From: Anaerorhabdus furcosa
GTDB taxonomy: Bacteria; Bacillota_I; Bacilli_A; Erysipelotrichales; Erysipelotrichaceae
DNA: 64,000 nt
Assembly (NCBI RefSeq): GCF_900167375.1
Contig: NZ_FUWY01000002.1
Span: 372,001 to 436,000, forward strand
Direction of reading: 5' to 3'
The position numbers and the translations under genes were made by a program. Of the stretch, positions 1 to 9,037 are shown piece after piece (the stretch's first letter is position 1; each line of letters starts with the position of its first letter). The notes beneath the pieces are model-generated. The model was not told where the DNA came from, searched no databases, and saw only the letters and a list, made by a program, of their open reading frames with translations.

Positions 1-2
1 AT

Positions 3-656
3 AGTTCTGCTATATTGCAAATGAATGAGATAAGCTCAATTAGTACATATCTAGCATGGGCTTTTGACATACAAGATTCGAATTTAATTGATTATTTTAG
101 TACAAAATATGCAGTTGTGAGTAATCCGGATCAACTTCCTCATCAAAATTTTGTTGAAGTTGGGATTTATAATGATTTTTCAGTTTATGAGAATATTAAT
201 TATCAGAATTTTATTCGCGTTTATGATAAAGCAATTTCATTATCTGAGTATAAGAAGATAAATGATTCAAGTGTGATTTTGGATACACTAATAGTAGATG
301 ATAATATGATAAATGAATTATCTGGATACTTAGGTGATAGTAATTTTGAAGGCTTTGACTGGGTTTCTTTAGAACAGAATACTTTTGTAGGAGATATTGA
401 ATTAAAGGAAAAGGGATTTGCCACAATTTCAATACCATTTGATAAGGGATGGAAAATAATCGTAAATGGTGTCGAAGTTTCGACTTACAATGTACAAGGA
501 GGTACACTTGGATTTCCACTAGAGAAAGGATATAATCATGTTGAAGGATACTTTGTACCTAGTGGATTTAAATTAGGGGTAGTTGTATCATTAACTGGAT
601 TGATTTTATTTATAGGCGTAGTAATTTTGCAATATAAAAAGAACTTTTCAAAATAG
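3..656 (+). CDS. YfhO-family membrane glycosyltransferase, C-terminal part (5' truncated by window edge)
   Basis: The frame is open to the left edge, so only the last ~218 residues of a larger protein are visible. The tail matches the C-terminus of the YfhO-like protein encoded at 737-3013: an extracellular beta-rich region with a GWK-x-x-V-N-G stretch, a Y-x-V-x-G-G motif, then a final membrane helix and a lysine-rich end. Family knowledge: YfhO proteins are GT-C-type multi-membrane transferases that add sugars from a polyprenyl-phosphate donor to cell-wall polymers outside the membrane. It converges with its paralogue at 737-3013, and its stop codon sits inside a terminator hairpin. An internal ATG near 21 is unlikely to be the true start because the homology and the open frame continue upstream. 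Confidence 0.8.
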   Translation, partial: SSAILQMNEISSISTYLAWAFDIQDSNLIDYFSTKYAVVSNPDQLPHQNFVEVGIYNDFSVYENINYQNFIRVYDKAISLSEYKKINDSSVILDTLIVDDNMINELSGYLGDSNFEGFDWVSLEQNTFVGDIELKEKGFATISIPFDKGWKIIVNGVEVSTYNVQGGTLGFPLEKGYNHVEGYFVPSGFKLGVVVSLTGLILFIGVVILQYKKNFSK

Positions 657-670
657 AAAAGTTCTTTTAG
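636..670 (+). terminator. Rho-independent terminator of the truncated YfhO gene
   Basis: An inverted repeat (AAAGAACTTTTC / GAAAAGTTCTTT) spans the stop codon and is followed by T residues. It may also act on the convergent gene. Confidence 0.7.
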
Positions 671-736
671 ATTACGTACAGTGTTTGAGTACTACCTAAA
701 TGATCAAAAAGTCACATAATAGCGTATATTTATTAT

Positions 737-3013
737 TTATTTCTTCTTAACTTTTAGGTAAATAATTGCTGCAAATGACAAAATACCAATGAATGAAATA
801 ATAGCACCTTCCTTAAATCCTTGTGGGGTGAAATACATTTCGATTTGATTATCTCCTTCAAATATCGGAATACCAATGAAACCACCATTAACTTTGTACG
901 TCTTAACATTTTCGCCATTAATTTTTACTTTCCACCCAGAATCATAAGGTAAAGTTATAACCATAAAACTAGAGGCATCACTGTAAACGTATCCAGTAAG
1001 TTGATTATCATAGTATTGAATGTTTTCGAGAATGGAAGTTTCTTGGCTGGATATTAATGCATTGATATCTTCAAAATCATTATCATTTACATATAATGTG
1101 TTGGATAGTGACTTACTGTCAGAGTAATTATCTATTAATTCTATTTTTGAATAAGTTGTACCTAAATCGCGGTAATTATCATTTCGATATATAAGAAAAC
1201 TATATCGGAAGTTATTAGATAATAATCTCCAGTTACCACCAACAGGTAACTCGCTTTCGTTTGTGACTATCGCATATTTAACATTAAGGAAATTTAATAA
1301 ATTAATATCTTTGATATTAAATATCCACTCTGATTCAAAATCGCGAATGCTTGGTTCTAAAGCCTTTAAATCATTTATTGAGGGAGCATAAGTTGAATCA
1401 TATCCCATGGTTCCATTTAATTGATAAAGCATTGACATATTATGACTATAAGACCAATATAATGATTCATGTGGTATATAAACTCTAAAATATTGACTTG
1501 GATTTACGGGTTCAATAGAATTCAACACTTCATTGAGTTGATTGTCATAATCTTGTAATACATGTGATACTTTGTTAATAAATTCATAATTTTCGATTTT
1601 AGATATTTCATTTAATTTTCTTGCATATAAAATTGTTCCACCAATTAATAATTCAATTGATGTAAAAATCAGTAATATGTTCAGTAAGTGTTTAGGTTTT
1701 TTTGAAATAATAAGAACATAGATTAATAATGTTATTGCGTAAATTGTAAATAAAACAATTTGATATGTTAAATTTTGTAAAGATTGATTAGTAATAAGGG
1801 CACTTACTGGAATAATAGAAATCAATATGATAAAGGAAATAGTAGATGAAAGTTTAAATATTTTTAAATTAATTTCACTTATTTTATCCAAGATGATAGA
1901 AGAAGTTATTATATTAAATAATATTAAGAAAAATGTCCATCGAAAACTGGGATCGCCAAATCCATGAATAGCTGATCCGATTCTTGGGAATAACAAAATT
2001 AGTAAAAAACAAATCCAAACACCAAGTGTAGCAGTTCTAAATTTAGTTTTTATCGTGAGTATTAGAGGTAAAAGAAGAGCTGTGATTAAACCACTATACA
2101 TGCAAATCTCACGAGAATAGTGAAAATTTGTTTCGAATACATTTGTATTGTAAATATATAGATAATTTGGGACGAAAATTGATACAAGTTCATGTAAGTA
2201 CACTTGAATATCCTTGAATACTAGCCCTTCTTTGAATGCTCCCAAACGATCATTACCTAAAATGTAATAAATAGTAGGTAAGGTAAGTATCATTGTTATA
2301 GAAACCCCGATTAGATAATAGCCAATAGTTATTAATGTGTCCTTCAAGAATTTGTTAAAACTCTCATTGATTATATAATAACGATAAATATAATAAATAA
2401 CTGTGAAAAATGAAATAGTAAAAAAGAAATAGAAATTTGTAAATAAGCATAACGAAGTAAAAGTGATATAAAGAATAGGTTTTTTCTTTTGAAGAATATT
2501 TTCTAAACCTGCAAAATATAGAGGCACAAATGCATAAAAAGAAAGAAATACAAGTTGACCACTAAAGAAAATAGCCCAACCACTAAATGTATAACAAATT
2601 GCTCCAATCATTTTTACTTTTGCCTTTAAATTATACTGCGATAATAAATAATACATTCCAAAAGCAGCAACATAAAATTTGAGAATTTCCAGAATCAAAG
2701 CAGTTTGGAAAAAATCTATTTTGAATAAAAGTCCAATATAGCTAAATATGTCACCCATTAAATAGTAACTTTTTGAAGCAAAGAAATTTGTTCCTAAAAA
2801 TGTTGACCATGAGTAGAAAGGCAGTGATTTATTTTCAAGGAAATTTGTCATTAAATTACGAAATTCTTCATAAAATAAGTACCATTGAGGGCGAATATCG
2901 GTTCCATATTCCAAAGGTAAATTATTGAAAATATATTGTCCAAAATAGCATCCCATAATTATTGTGCAAATCAAGAAAAGTAGTATAAGATATTTTTTTT
3001 CATGTTTAATCAT
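737..3013 (-). CDS. YfhO-family GT-C membrane glycosyltransferase
   Basis: A 758-residue polytopic protein with about a dozen hydrophobic segments up to residue ~480, then a long extracellular domain and a final membrane helix near the C-terminus. Residues G-T-D and Q-W near position 40-45, after the first helix, fit the acidic loop-1 motif of GT-C enzymes. Family knowledge: YfhO is the transferase of the CsbB-GtcA-YfhO type three-component systems that decorate teichoic acids or wall glycans. A clear ribosome site (AGGGGTGA) precedes the ATG at 3013. It is divergent from gtrA, which lies 92 bases away and would be the flippase partner. The acceptor polymer is not known. Confidence 0.85.
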   Translation of the reverse strand: MIKHEKKYLILLFLICTIIMGCYFGQYIFNNLPLEYGTDIRPQWYLFYEEFRNLMTNFLENKSLPFYSWSTFLGTNFFASKSYYLMGDIFSYIGLLFKIDFFQTALILEILKFYVAAFGMYYLLSQYNLKAKVKMIGAICYTFSGWAIFFSGQLVFLSFYAFVPLYFAGLENILQKKKPILYITFTSLCLFTNFYFFFTISFFTVIYYIYRYYIINESFNKFLKDTLITIGYYLIGVSITMILTLPTIYYILGNDRLGAFKEGLVFKDIQVYLHELVSIFVPNYLYIYNTNVFETNFHYSREICMYSGLITALLLPLILTIKTKFRTATLGVWICFLLILLFPRIGSAIHGFGDPSFRWTFFLILFNIITSSIILDKISEINLKIFKLSSTISFIILISIIPVSALITNQSLQNLTYQIVLFTIYAITLLIYVLIISKKPKHLLNILLIFTSIELLIGGTILYARKLNEISKIENYEFINKVSHVLQDYDNQLNEVLNSIEPVNPSQYFRVYIPHESLYWSYSHNMSMLYQLNGTMGYDSTYAPSINDLKALEPSIRDFESEWIFNIKDINLLNFLNVKYAIVTNESELPVGGNWRLLSNNFRYSFLIYRNDNYRDLGTTYSKIELIDNYSDSKSLSNTLYVNDNDFEDINALISSQETSILENIQYYDNQLTGYVYSDASSFMVITLPYDSGWKVKINGENVKTYKVNGGFIGIPIFEGDNQIEMYFTPQGFKEGAIISFIGILSFAAIIYLKVKKK

Positions 3014-3055
3014 AGAATCACCCCTAATATTTGATATTATATCATGACTTTTACT

Positions 3056-3083
3056 TTGATAATAGAAGTGAGTTTGGTATAAT
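3056..3083 (+). promoter_or_regulatory. Promoter of gtrA
   Basis: TTGATA (3056-3061) and TATAAT (3078-3083) are 16 bases apart, with an extended -10 (TGG before TATAAT). The site lies in the divergent region between yfhO and gtrA. Confidence 0.6.
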
Positions 3084-3105
3084 ATTGAAGTTAAAGGTGA
3101 TAGAT

Positions 3106-3522
3106 ATGTGGAATAAAATTAAGAATAAATTTTTCAATAAACAGTTTTTAACTTTTGGATTAATTGGTGGATTTAATACAATTGGATCACAAATATTATA
3201 TATTGTATTTGTTAATATGAGTATTGCACCATCAATATCTAGTTTCTTTGGAGATGCAATAACTATGGTTATTTCATACTTTATGAATATGAAATATACT
3301 TATCATGAAAAGTGCACTTGGAAAAATGCTATAACTTTTCCTATAAGTTATTTACCTGGAATTATTATTAATATGCTTATTGTTGCGCTTGTAGTTTGGT
3401 TGGGGATTCCTAAAATCTATGCTAAGTTATTCTCATTGCCAATTACTATACCAGTAAATTATATTTGCATGTCAATAATCGTAAAATTAACTGGAACAAA
3501 AGAAAACAGCAAAATTGATTAA
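3106..3522 (+). CDS. GtrA/GtcA-family flippase-like membrane protein
   Basis: A 138-residue protein with four membrane helices and the family pattern F-G-L-I-G-G-x-N-T near residue 18 and an N-M-K-Y-T-Y loop in the middle. The ATG at 3106 has AAGGTGA seven bases upstream; the in-frame ATG at 3031 precedes the promoter and was rejected. Family knowledge: GtrA proteins are proposed to flip polyprenyl-phosphate-sugar to the outer face of the membrane. It stands beside YfhO and upstream of a polyprenyl-phosphate glycosyltransferase (5292), which together make a three-component glycosylation set. Confidence 0.85.
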   Translation: MWNKIKNKFFNKQFLTFGLIGGFNTIGSQILYIVFVNMSIAPSISSFFGDAITMVISYFMNMKYTYHEKCTWKNAITFPISYLPGIIINMLIVALVVWLGIPKIYAKLFSLPITIPVNYICMSIIVKLTGTKENSKID

Positions 3523-3536
3523 ATTTGCTGTTTTTA
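3503..3536 (+). terminator. Terminator after gtrA
   Basis: Hairpin AACAGCAAA / TTTGCTGTT followed by a T-rich tail, covering the last codons and the stop of gtrA. Confidence 0.75.
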
Positions 3537-3654
3537 TTTTGATACTCAAATATTTCAACGCATTTATTAACTATACTTTAGATAGTAATTGGAATTAATG
3601 GGTTTAACTTTACCTGAAAATCTTGTAAAATAGTACTGTTAAAGAGGTATGACT

Positions 3655-4785
3655 ATGATAAATTTTAATGTCCCACCATTTACTGGCAAAGAATCAGAAT
3701 ATATGATGCAAGCAGTTAAAAATGAAAAAATATGTGGAGATGGCACTTTTACAAAGAAATGTAGTCGTTGGATGGAAGAAAAGTTTACATCAAATAAGGT
3801 ATTGTTGACTACATCATGTACAAGTGCAATTGAATTAAGTGCATTATTGCTTGATATTAAAGAAGGTGATGAAGTAATTTGTCCATCGTTTACTTTTGTT
3901 TCAACAGTAAACCCTTTTGTGCTGAGAGGTGCAAAAATAAAATTTGTAGATATTCGCCCAGACACCATGAATATAGATGAAAATAAAATAGAAGCTGCTA
4001 TTACTTCAAATACAAAAGCAATCGTTGTAGTACACTATGCAGGTGTTTCATGTGAAATGAGCAAGGTTATGGAGATTGCTTGGAAGTATAAATTAGCTGT
4101 TGTTGAAGATGCAGCACAGGGTGTAATGTCCAAATATAATGACAAGTATTTAGGTACAATAGGCGACTTTGGCTGTTATAGTTTTCATGAAACAAAGAAT
4201 TATTCGATGGGTGAAGGTGGTGCATTTTTAGTTCAAAATCAGAAACTAGCTGAAAGAGCTGAAATTATTCGTGAGAAAGGAACTAATAGAGCGCAATTTT
4301 TTCGTGGACAAGTGGATAAGTATACTTGGCAAGATATGGGATCTTCGTACCTTCCAAGTGATATGCTTGCTGCATACCTTTGGGCTCAACTTGAATTAGC
4401 GGAGGAGATAAACCAAAACCGATTGAAAACTTGGAATAAGTATTATAGTAATTTCAAATTCCTTGCAGAAAGAGGAAAGATTGATTTACCAAGTATACCT
4501 ACTAACTGTACTCATAATGCTCATATGTTTTATATAAAATGTAAAGATTTATCTGAAAGAACAGAGTTAATACAATATTTGAAAAAGAATGAAATTTTAG
4601 CTGTATTCCACTATATACCTTTGCATTCTTCACCAGCGGGTCTAAAATATGGAGAATTTGTTGGAGAAGATACATTTACAACCAAAGAAAGTGAAAGATT
4701 GGTAAGATTGCCTTTATATTATCAAATTGATGATAATGATTTAGATAAAGTTATAAGGTGTGTCAAGGAATTCTATAATGACTAG
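3655..4785 (+). CDS. wecE: dTDP-4-amino-4,6-dideoxygalactose transaminase (WecE/RffA type)
   Basis: This PLP aminotransferase of the DegT/DnrJ/EryC1 family matches E. coli WecE over its whole length (376 residues). Examples are the N-terminal CGDG-x-F-T segment, P-S-F-T-F-V-S-T near 79, V-V-E-D-A-A-Q-G-V-M, the S-F-H-E-T-K-N motif with the PLP-binding lysine near 180, REKGTNRAQFFRGQVDKYTW and the C-terminal T-x-K-E-S-E-R-L. It converts dTDP-4-keto-6-deoxyglucose to dTDP-Fuc4N; RfbA and RfbB at 22873-25681 would make that substrate. The start at 3655 is preferred to the ATG at 3649 because AGAGG then lies seven bases upstream. The next gene overlaps its end. Confidence 0.93.
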   Translation: MINFNVPPFTGKESEYMMQAVKNEKICGDGTFTKKCSRWMEEKFTSNKVLLTTSCTSAIELSALLLDIKEGDEVICPSFTFVSTVNPFVLRGAKIKFVDIRPDTMNIDENKIEAAITSNTKAIVVVHYAGVSCEMSKVMEIAWKYKLAVVEDAAQGVMSKYNDKYLGTIGDFGCYSFHETKNYSMGEGGAFLVQNQKLAERAEIIREKGTNRAQFFRGQVDKYTWQDMGSSYLPSDMLAAYLWAQLELAEEINQNRLKTWNKYYSNFKFLAERGKIDLPSIPTNCTHNAHMFYIKCKDLSERTELIQYLKKNEILAVFHYIPLHSSPAGLKYGEFVGEDTFTTKESERLVRLPLYYQIDDNDLDKVIRCVKEFYND

Positions 4786-5290
4786 AGAAATGATGGTAAG
4801 AATAAGACCTTTGAAACTTGAGGACACCAAAAATATAGTCTGTTGGAGAAACAAGAAGTTTGTGTTAGAGAATTTTATTGATAGAAGAAGTATTACTGAT
4901 GAAGATCATATACAATATTTTGTTTCCAAGATAGAGAAAGGTTTTGTAAAGCAGTTTATAATTAATGCCAATGAGGTTGATATTGGGACAGTTTTTTTAA
5001 GAGATATAGATGGTGCTAATAGAAAAGCAGAATTTGGAATTTTTATAGGAGAAGAGGCTTATTTAGGAAAAGGTATTGGGAAACTAGTGATAAAACAAAT
5101 TTTAGAGTATGCATTTAATGAACTTGATTTAAATAAAGTTTTTCTAAGAGTTTTATCTGAGAATAAACGAGCAATAGCAAGTTACGAAAAATCAGGTTTT
5201 AAATTCGAAGGATGTTTTAGACAGGATGTTTTTGTAGAGGGTAAATTTTTAGATATTGTATTTATGTCAGTACTTAAGGAGGAATGGTAA
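4778..5290 (+). CDS. GNAT N-acetyltransferase, likely for the 4-amino sugar
   Basis: A 170-residue GNAT protein of the RimJ/RimL-PseH type: an N-terminal R-x-L-x-x-E-D segment, then the acetyl-CoA loop G-x-G-I-G-K near residue 100, and the motif N-x-R-A-I-A-S-Y-E-K-S-G-F. The ATG at 4778 has AAGGA nine bases upstream and overlaps the wecE stop, so the two are translationally coupled. Family knowledge: PseH and WecD acetylate the 4-amino group of nucleotide-activated sugars. Coupling to wecE suggests that it makes dTDP-Fuc4NAc; the exact substrate is inferred. Confidence 0.82.
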   Translation: MTREMMVRIRPLKLEDTKNIVCWRNKKFVLENFIDRRSITDEDHIQYFVSKIEKGFVKQFIINANEVDIGTVFLRDIDGANRKAEFGIFIGEEAYLGKGIGKLVIKQILEYAFNELDLNKVFLRVLSENKRAIASYEKSGFKFEGCFRQDVFVEGKFLDIVFMSVLKEEW

Positions 5291-5291
5291 T

Positions 5292-6233
5292 ATGAAATAT
5301 TCATTTGTTATTCCTTGCTATAATTCAGAAGCTACAATAAAGGTAGTTGTTTCTGAAATATTTGAAACAATGCAGTCTCATAATGAACTTGATTTTGAAA
5401 TCATTTTAGTTAATGATTATTCAAAAGATGGAACAGAGAATGTAATTTTTAATTTGTCAAATGAAAATACTAATGTGACAGCTATAACTATGTCGAAAAA
5501 CTTTGGCCAACATTCTGCTTTGCTAGCAGGATACTCTTTCACTAGTGGCGACATAGTTATTTCTTTGGATGATGATGGACAAACGCCTGCAAATCAAGTA
5601 TATGATTTAATCAATAAGTTGGAGGAAGGATATGATGTAATATTTGCAAAATATCCAGATAAACAACATAACTTCATGAGAAATTTAGGAAGCAAACTTA
5701 ATGATGTAATGGCGAACAAATTAATGAATAAACCTAAAAACTTATATCTCTCAAGTTATTTTGTAGCAAGGAAATATATAATTAATGAAATGTTAAAATA
5801 CAATAGTCCTTATCCATATATAAGTGGTTTAGTTCTTAGAACAACAGCGTCAATATCAAATGTTAATGTAAAACACAGAAACAGAGAAATTGGAAAGTCT
5901 GGTTATACATTCACTTCCTTAATAAAGCTTTGGCTAAATGGATTTACTGCATTTTCTATAAAACCATTGAGAATTTCTGTATATATTGGGATAATAGCAG
6001 CGTTCTTTGGTTTATTACTTTTGATTTATTCTCTAGTTAATTGGTTAAATAATCCAATGGTTCCCCAAGGGTGGACAAGTATGATTGCAACTACTGCAAT
6101 CTTAGGTGGAATTATTCTTGCTGTTTTAGGAATGATAGGTGAGTATATAGGACGTATCTACATGAGTTTAAATGAAACTCCTCAATATGTAATCAAAAAA
6201 ACTAGTAGGGATAATAATCATGAAGAAAAGTAG
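5292..6233 (+). CDS. GT2 polyprenyl-phosphate glycosyltransferase (ArnC/CsbB/GtrB type)
   Basis: A 313-residue protein with a GT-A catalytic domain (V-I-P-C-Y-N at the start, N-D-x-S-K-D-G-T, and a D-D-D-G-Q metal motif near residue 94) followed by two membrane helices (about 230-290) and the conserved G-E-Y-I-G-R-I-Y motif. Family knowledge: such enzymes load a sugar onto undecaprenyl phosphate on the cytoplasmic face. The start has an AAGGAGG site. It follows wecE and the acetyltransferase and overlaps a pair of ArnEF-like transporters by 14 bases, as in the arn aminoarabinose pathway, so the likely product is undecaprenyl-phosphate-Fuc4N(Ac). Confidence 0.88.
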   Translation: MKYSFVIPCYNSEATIKVVVSEIFETMQSHNELDFEIILVNDYSKDGTENVIFNLSNENTNVTAITMSKNFGQHSALLAGYSFTSGDIVISLDDDGQTPANQVYDLINKLEEGYDVIFAKYPDKQHNFMRNLGSKLNDVMANKLMNKPKNLYLSSYFVARKYIINEMLKYNSPYPYISGLVLRTTASISNVNVKHRNREIGKSGYTFTSLIKLWLNGFTAFSIKPLRISVYIGIIAAFFGLLLLIYSLVNWLNNPMVPQGWTSMIATTAILGGIILAVLGMIGEYIGRIYMSLNETPQYVIKKTSRDNNHEEK

Positions 6234-6558
6234 AATGATAGTAATATTATTTGCTATCTACTTAATTTATTCCTTATCTGTACTTATGAGTAAATTTGCT
6301 TCTTTACAAGAAAATGAACTTTATTTTTTATTATTCTATGGAATTTCGTTACTTTTTCTATTTATTTATGCGATTGGATGGCAAATTATTATTAAAAATA
6401 TACCATTAAGTGTAGCTTATCCATTGAAAGTTATTGTTATTATTTTTGGAATGATTTTTGGATATTTTATATTTAAAGAACAAATCACTTTTAAAATGAT
6501 TATAGGAACAGCACTGATATTTATAGGTGTGTTTTATGTAGGTAAAGCATATGAATAA
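6220..6558 (+). CDS. Small EamA/SMR-like transporter subunit (ArnE/ArnF-like)
   Basis: A 112-residue protein with four membrane helices, typical in size and topology for the ArnE/ArnF half-transporters. The helix 3 segment P-L-K-V-I-V-I-I-F-G and the F-K-E-Q loop resemble EamA/SMR proteins. It overlaps both the glycosyltransferase upstream (14 bases) and a second similar small transporter downstream (8 bases). Such paired genes usually form heterodimers. The probable role is to flip the undecaprenyl-phosphate-linked amino sugar across the membrane. Confidence 0.78.
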   Translation: MKKSRMIVILFAIYLIYSLSVLMSKFASLQENELYFLLFYGISLLFLFIYAIGWQIIIKNIPLSVAYPLKVIVIIFGMIFGYFIFKEQITFKMIIGTALIFIGVFYVGKAYE

Positions 6559-6886
6559 TTATCTATTATTGGCTTCCTGTATGGTTTTGATAAGTTCATT
6601 TACACAAATTCTATTGAAAAAATCAGCTAATGAACAAAGTGGTGGTATTCGTTATTTTCTTAATTCTAAAGTAATCATTGGATATATTTTATTTTTCATT
6701 GTGACATTTATTAATTCTAGAATTATTTATAAAAATATAAATCTATCAACAATCAATATTATTGAATCGTTTGGCTATATTTTTGTTCCTTTGCTTTCTT
6801 GGATTTTACTAAAGGAAAAGTTGAATAGAAAAATGCTGATAGGTATTGGATTAATAATACTGGGTATCTTTGTTTTTGTTTGGTAA
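6551..6886 (+). CDS. Small EamA/SMR-like transporter subunit, partner of the preceding gene
   Basis: A 111-residue protein with four membrane helices. It carries the motif L-K-K-S-A after helix 1 and a W-I-L-L-K-E-K-L-N loop before the last helix, typical of EamA/ArnE-like proteins. The 8-base overlap with the gene before it indicates coupled translation and a heterodimer. A terminator follows, so this ends the 3655-6886 operon. Confidence 0.78.
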   Translation: MNNYLLLASCMVLISSFTQILLKKSANEQSGGIRYFLNSKVIIGYILFFIVTFINSRIIYKNINLSTINIIESFGYIFVPLLSWILLKEKLNRKMLIGIGLIILGIFVFVW

Positions 6887-6923
6887 CATCAATTTTGTAG
6901 TATTAATCAATATTTTTATAAAA

Positions 6924-6957
6924 TTGAACTATTGGGAACAATCAGTTCTTTTTTTAT
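6924..6957 (+). terminator. Terminator of the wecE operon
   Basis: Imperfect hairpin GAACT...AGTTC followed by seven T residues. Confidence 0.65.
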
Positions 6958-7012
6958 TAAATTGATTGATTTAGTATACCGTTTATTAAGTGGATTTAAT
7001 CGTTAATATAAT

Positions 7013-7042
7013 TTGCTTGTAAATCATATAATTTGGTATACT
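7013..7042 (+). promoter_or_regulatory. Promoter of the SGNH/HAD/MBOAT operon
   Basis: TTGCTT (7013-7018) and TATACT (7037-7042) are 18 bases apart with an extended -10 TGG. The start codon lies 22 bases downstream. Confidence 0.5.
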
Positions 7043-7063
7043 TTGTAAGGAAGAAGGCAATGT

Positions 7064-8470
7064 ATGAAGAATATTGTAAAAATATGCGTAAAAGTGATTA
7101 CTCTATTATTAATAACATTTCTTTTACTATACTCTTTTTCTGAATTTTTTAGACCTAATAAGTTAGCGAGACCCTCTGATATGACTTCTAAGGTAGATGG
7201 GTTTTATGGCTTAGAAGAAAATACAATGGATGTCTTACTTTTTGGTACTAGTCATATATTTTATGGAATAAATCCCTCCATATTATGGAGAAATAATAAT
7301 ATAAACAGTTATGTATTTGGTGGAGAATGTCAGCCACTAGAAATTACATTAGCGTATATGAAGGAATCATTTAAAACACAAAGTCCGCAACTAATTATTT
7401 TGGATGTGTTTGGAGTCTCAAATTCAATAGAATCTTGTAGAACTGATGGTTCAACTAAAGTAAATACGGAAGACTTAAAATTAAATCAAAATAAAATTGA
7501 TGCAGCCAGTACTTATGATATGGATATGCTATTCAATATTTTTGATGTCGCAAAATACCATAACCGATTATTTGAAATGGACAAAAAGGATTTTGAAAAT
7601 GGGTACAGTCATTTTAATAATACGAATTTCGGCTTTACATTGGCTTACCCATATGGACAATATGAATCTTATTATGAATATAGTCATGATGATGCATTTG
7701 TAATGCCTGAAAAGTCCAAGATAGATTTACTAGATGAAATAAATAACCTTTGTAAGGAAAATGATAGTCAGTTATTATTAATTAAGACACCATACTATGC
7801 TTCAGATGAGGATGCTCTGATTTATAATTACATTGAAAATTATGCTAAAGAGAATGAAATTGAATTTATTAACTTCAATAAACTATTGTCAACGATTGAT
7901 TATGAATTTGATTTTGATGGAAGTACTTGGCATGCGAATGTTCTAGGATCAATGAAATTAACATCATATCTATCAAACTATATTAATCATAATTATAATC
8001 TGGATCAATCAAGCGATTTCTATTCAAATGATTACAACAATTTATATATTAAAACAGAAGTTGCAGCTTTAAATAAAATTACAGATTTGAAAGATTGGAT
8101 TGAAATCGCAAAAAGTTTGGATGGAACTATTATTGTGAATTACCAGGGTTCAGATAAATTGTGGTTACCTGATGAGCAAATACAATTGTTGATTGATTTG
8201 GGATTGGATATCCAACAAGTTGATAAAAATCAAATTATACTCTTAGACTACAATAAACAAACAAGAGAGAAATCAAGTGAAGATATACAGTTCATAATAA
8301 ATAATCATGAAATTGAAGTGAATACAAGAGGTGAATTGATTGTCGATGAGAAATTAATGAATTCTCCTGAAACAAATTTGACATTATCAATCATCGATAA
8401 TTCTTCAGGCTATATTATCGATACAATATCTGTTTCAACTGTTGGTGATACATACATATTTAGAAAGTAG
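7064..8470 (+). CDS. SGNH-like membrane-anchored protein, O-acylation partner of MBOAT
   Basis: A 468-residue protein with one N-terminal membrane helix (about 7-26) and an extracytoplasmic SGNH hydrolase-like domain. The block I signature G-T-S-H places the candidate nucleophile at Ser63, and the C-terminal block has Asp285 and His290. Family knowledge: DltD and AlgJ/AlgX-type SGNH proteins work with MBOAT acyltransferases to O-acylate exported glycans; the MBOAT gene lies two genes downstream. Residues from about 330 form an extra domain with G-T-I-I-V-N-Y and G-Y-I-I-D-T-I-S-V-S-T stretches that vaguely recall ILEI-like domains; that part is uncertain. Confidence 0.72.
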   Translation: MKNIVKICVKVITLLLITFLLLYSFSEFFRPNKLARPSDMTSKVDGFYGLEENTMDVLLFGTSHIFYGINPSILWRNNNINSYVFGGECQPLEITLAYMKESFKTQSPQLIILDVFGVSNSIESCRTDGSTKVNTEDLKLNQNKIDAASTYDMDMLFNIFDVAKYHNRLFEMDKKDFENGYSHFNNTNFGFTLAYPYGQYESYYEYSHDDAFVMPEKSKIDLLDEINNLCKENDSQLLLIKTPYYASDEDALIYNYIENYAKENEIEFINFNKLLSTIDYEFDFDGSTWHANVLGSMKLTSYLSNYINHNYNLDQSSDFYSNDYNNLYIKTEVAALNKITDLKDWIEIAKSLDGTIIVNYQGSDKLWLPDEQIQLLIDLGLDIQQVDKNQIILLDYNKQTREKSSEDIQFIINNHEIEVNTRGELIVDEKLMNSPETNLTLSIIDNSSGYIIDTISVSTVGDTYIFRK

Positions 8471-8476
8471 GTTACT

Positions 8477-9031
8477 ATGAACGTTTATGATTTTGATGAA
8501 ACTATCTACGAAGGAGATAGTACAAGAGATTTTGTCTTTTATTTAGTAAAAAAATATCCAAAATGTCTATTTAAACTACCTAAAATTGGAATTAAGGGAA
8601 TAAGTTATGTTTTAAAAAATATTTCAAAAACAGAATTCAAAGAAAATGTGTATTCAATGTTTAGTTATATTTCAAACATTGATACTGAAGTAGAAACATT
8701 CGTAGATACACACATGCACTGTATTAAGTGGTGGTATATCGAACAACAAAAGGATGATGATGTCATTATATCTGCATCACCTGAATTCTTATTAAAGCCA
8801 TTTATGGATAAATTAGGGATTAAAAACTTAATTGCTTCAAAAGTGAATCAAGTTACAGGCACTTATGATGGTTTAAACTGTTATGGTGAAGAGAAGGTAG
8901 TTCGATTTGATGCGCAGTTTGATAGAAAATGCATTGATAATTTTTATTCAGACTCTTATTCAGATGATCCAATGGCTAAATTAGCGAAGCAAGCATTTCT
9001 TGTAAAAGGAAATCAATTAGAAAAGTGGTAA
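8477..9031 (+). CDS. HAD-superfamily (HAD-IB) phosphatase
   Basis: A 184-residue protein with the HAD motif D-F-D-E-T (nucleophile Asp5, acid Asp7), motif II I-S-A-S-P-E, and a C-terminal D-S-Y-S-D-D-P acidic motif, as in phosphoserine-phosphatase-like HAD-IB proteins. It is soluble and lies six bases from each neighbour between the SGNH and MBOAT genes. The substrate is unknown. It may act on a phosphorylated or lipid-phosphate intermediate of the same pathway. Confidence 0.82.
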   Translation: MNVYDFDETIYEGDSTRDFVFYLVKKYPKCLFKLPKIGIKGISYVLKNISKTEFKENVYSMFSYISNIDTEVETFVDTHMHCIKWWYIEQQKDDDVIISASPEFLLKPFMDKLGIKNLIASKVNQVTGTYDGLNCYGEEKVVRFDAQFDRKCIDNFYSDSYSDDPMAKLAKQAFLVKGNQLEKW

Positions 9032-9037
9032 TGAATT

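Noticed and set aside
211-519. Minus-strand frame of about 100 codons opposite the YfhO fragment
   Set aside because: It lies within the YfhO coding sequence, has no ribosome site and no homology that I recognise.
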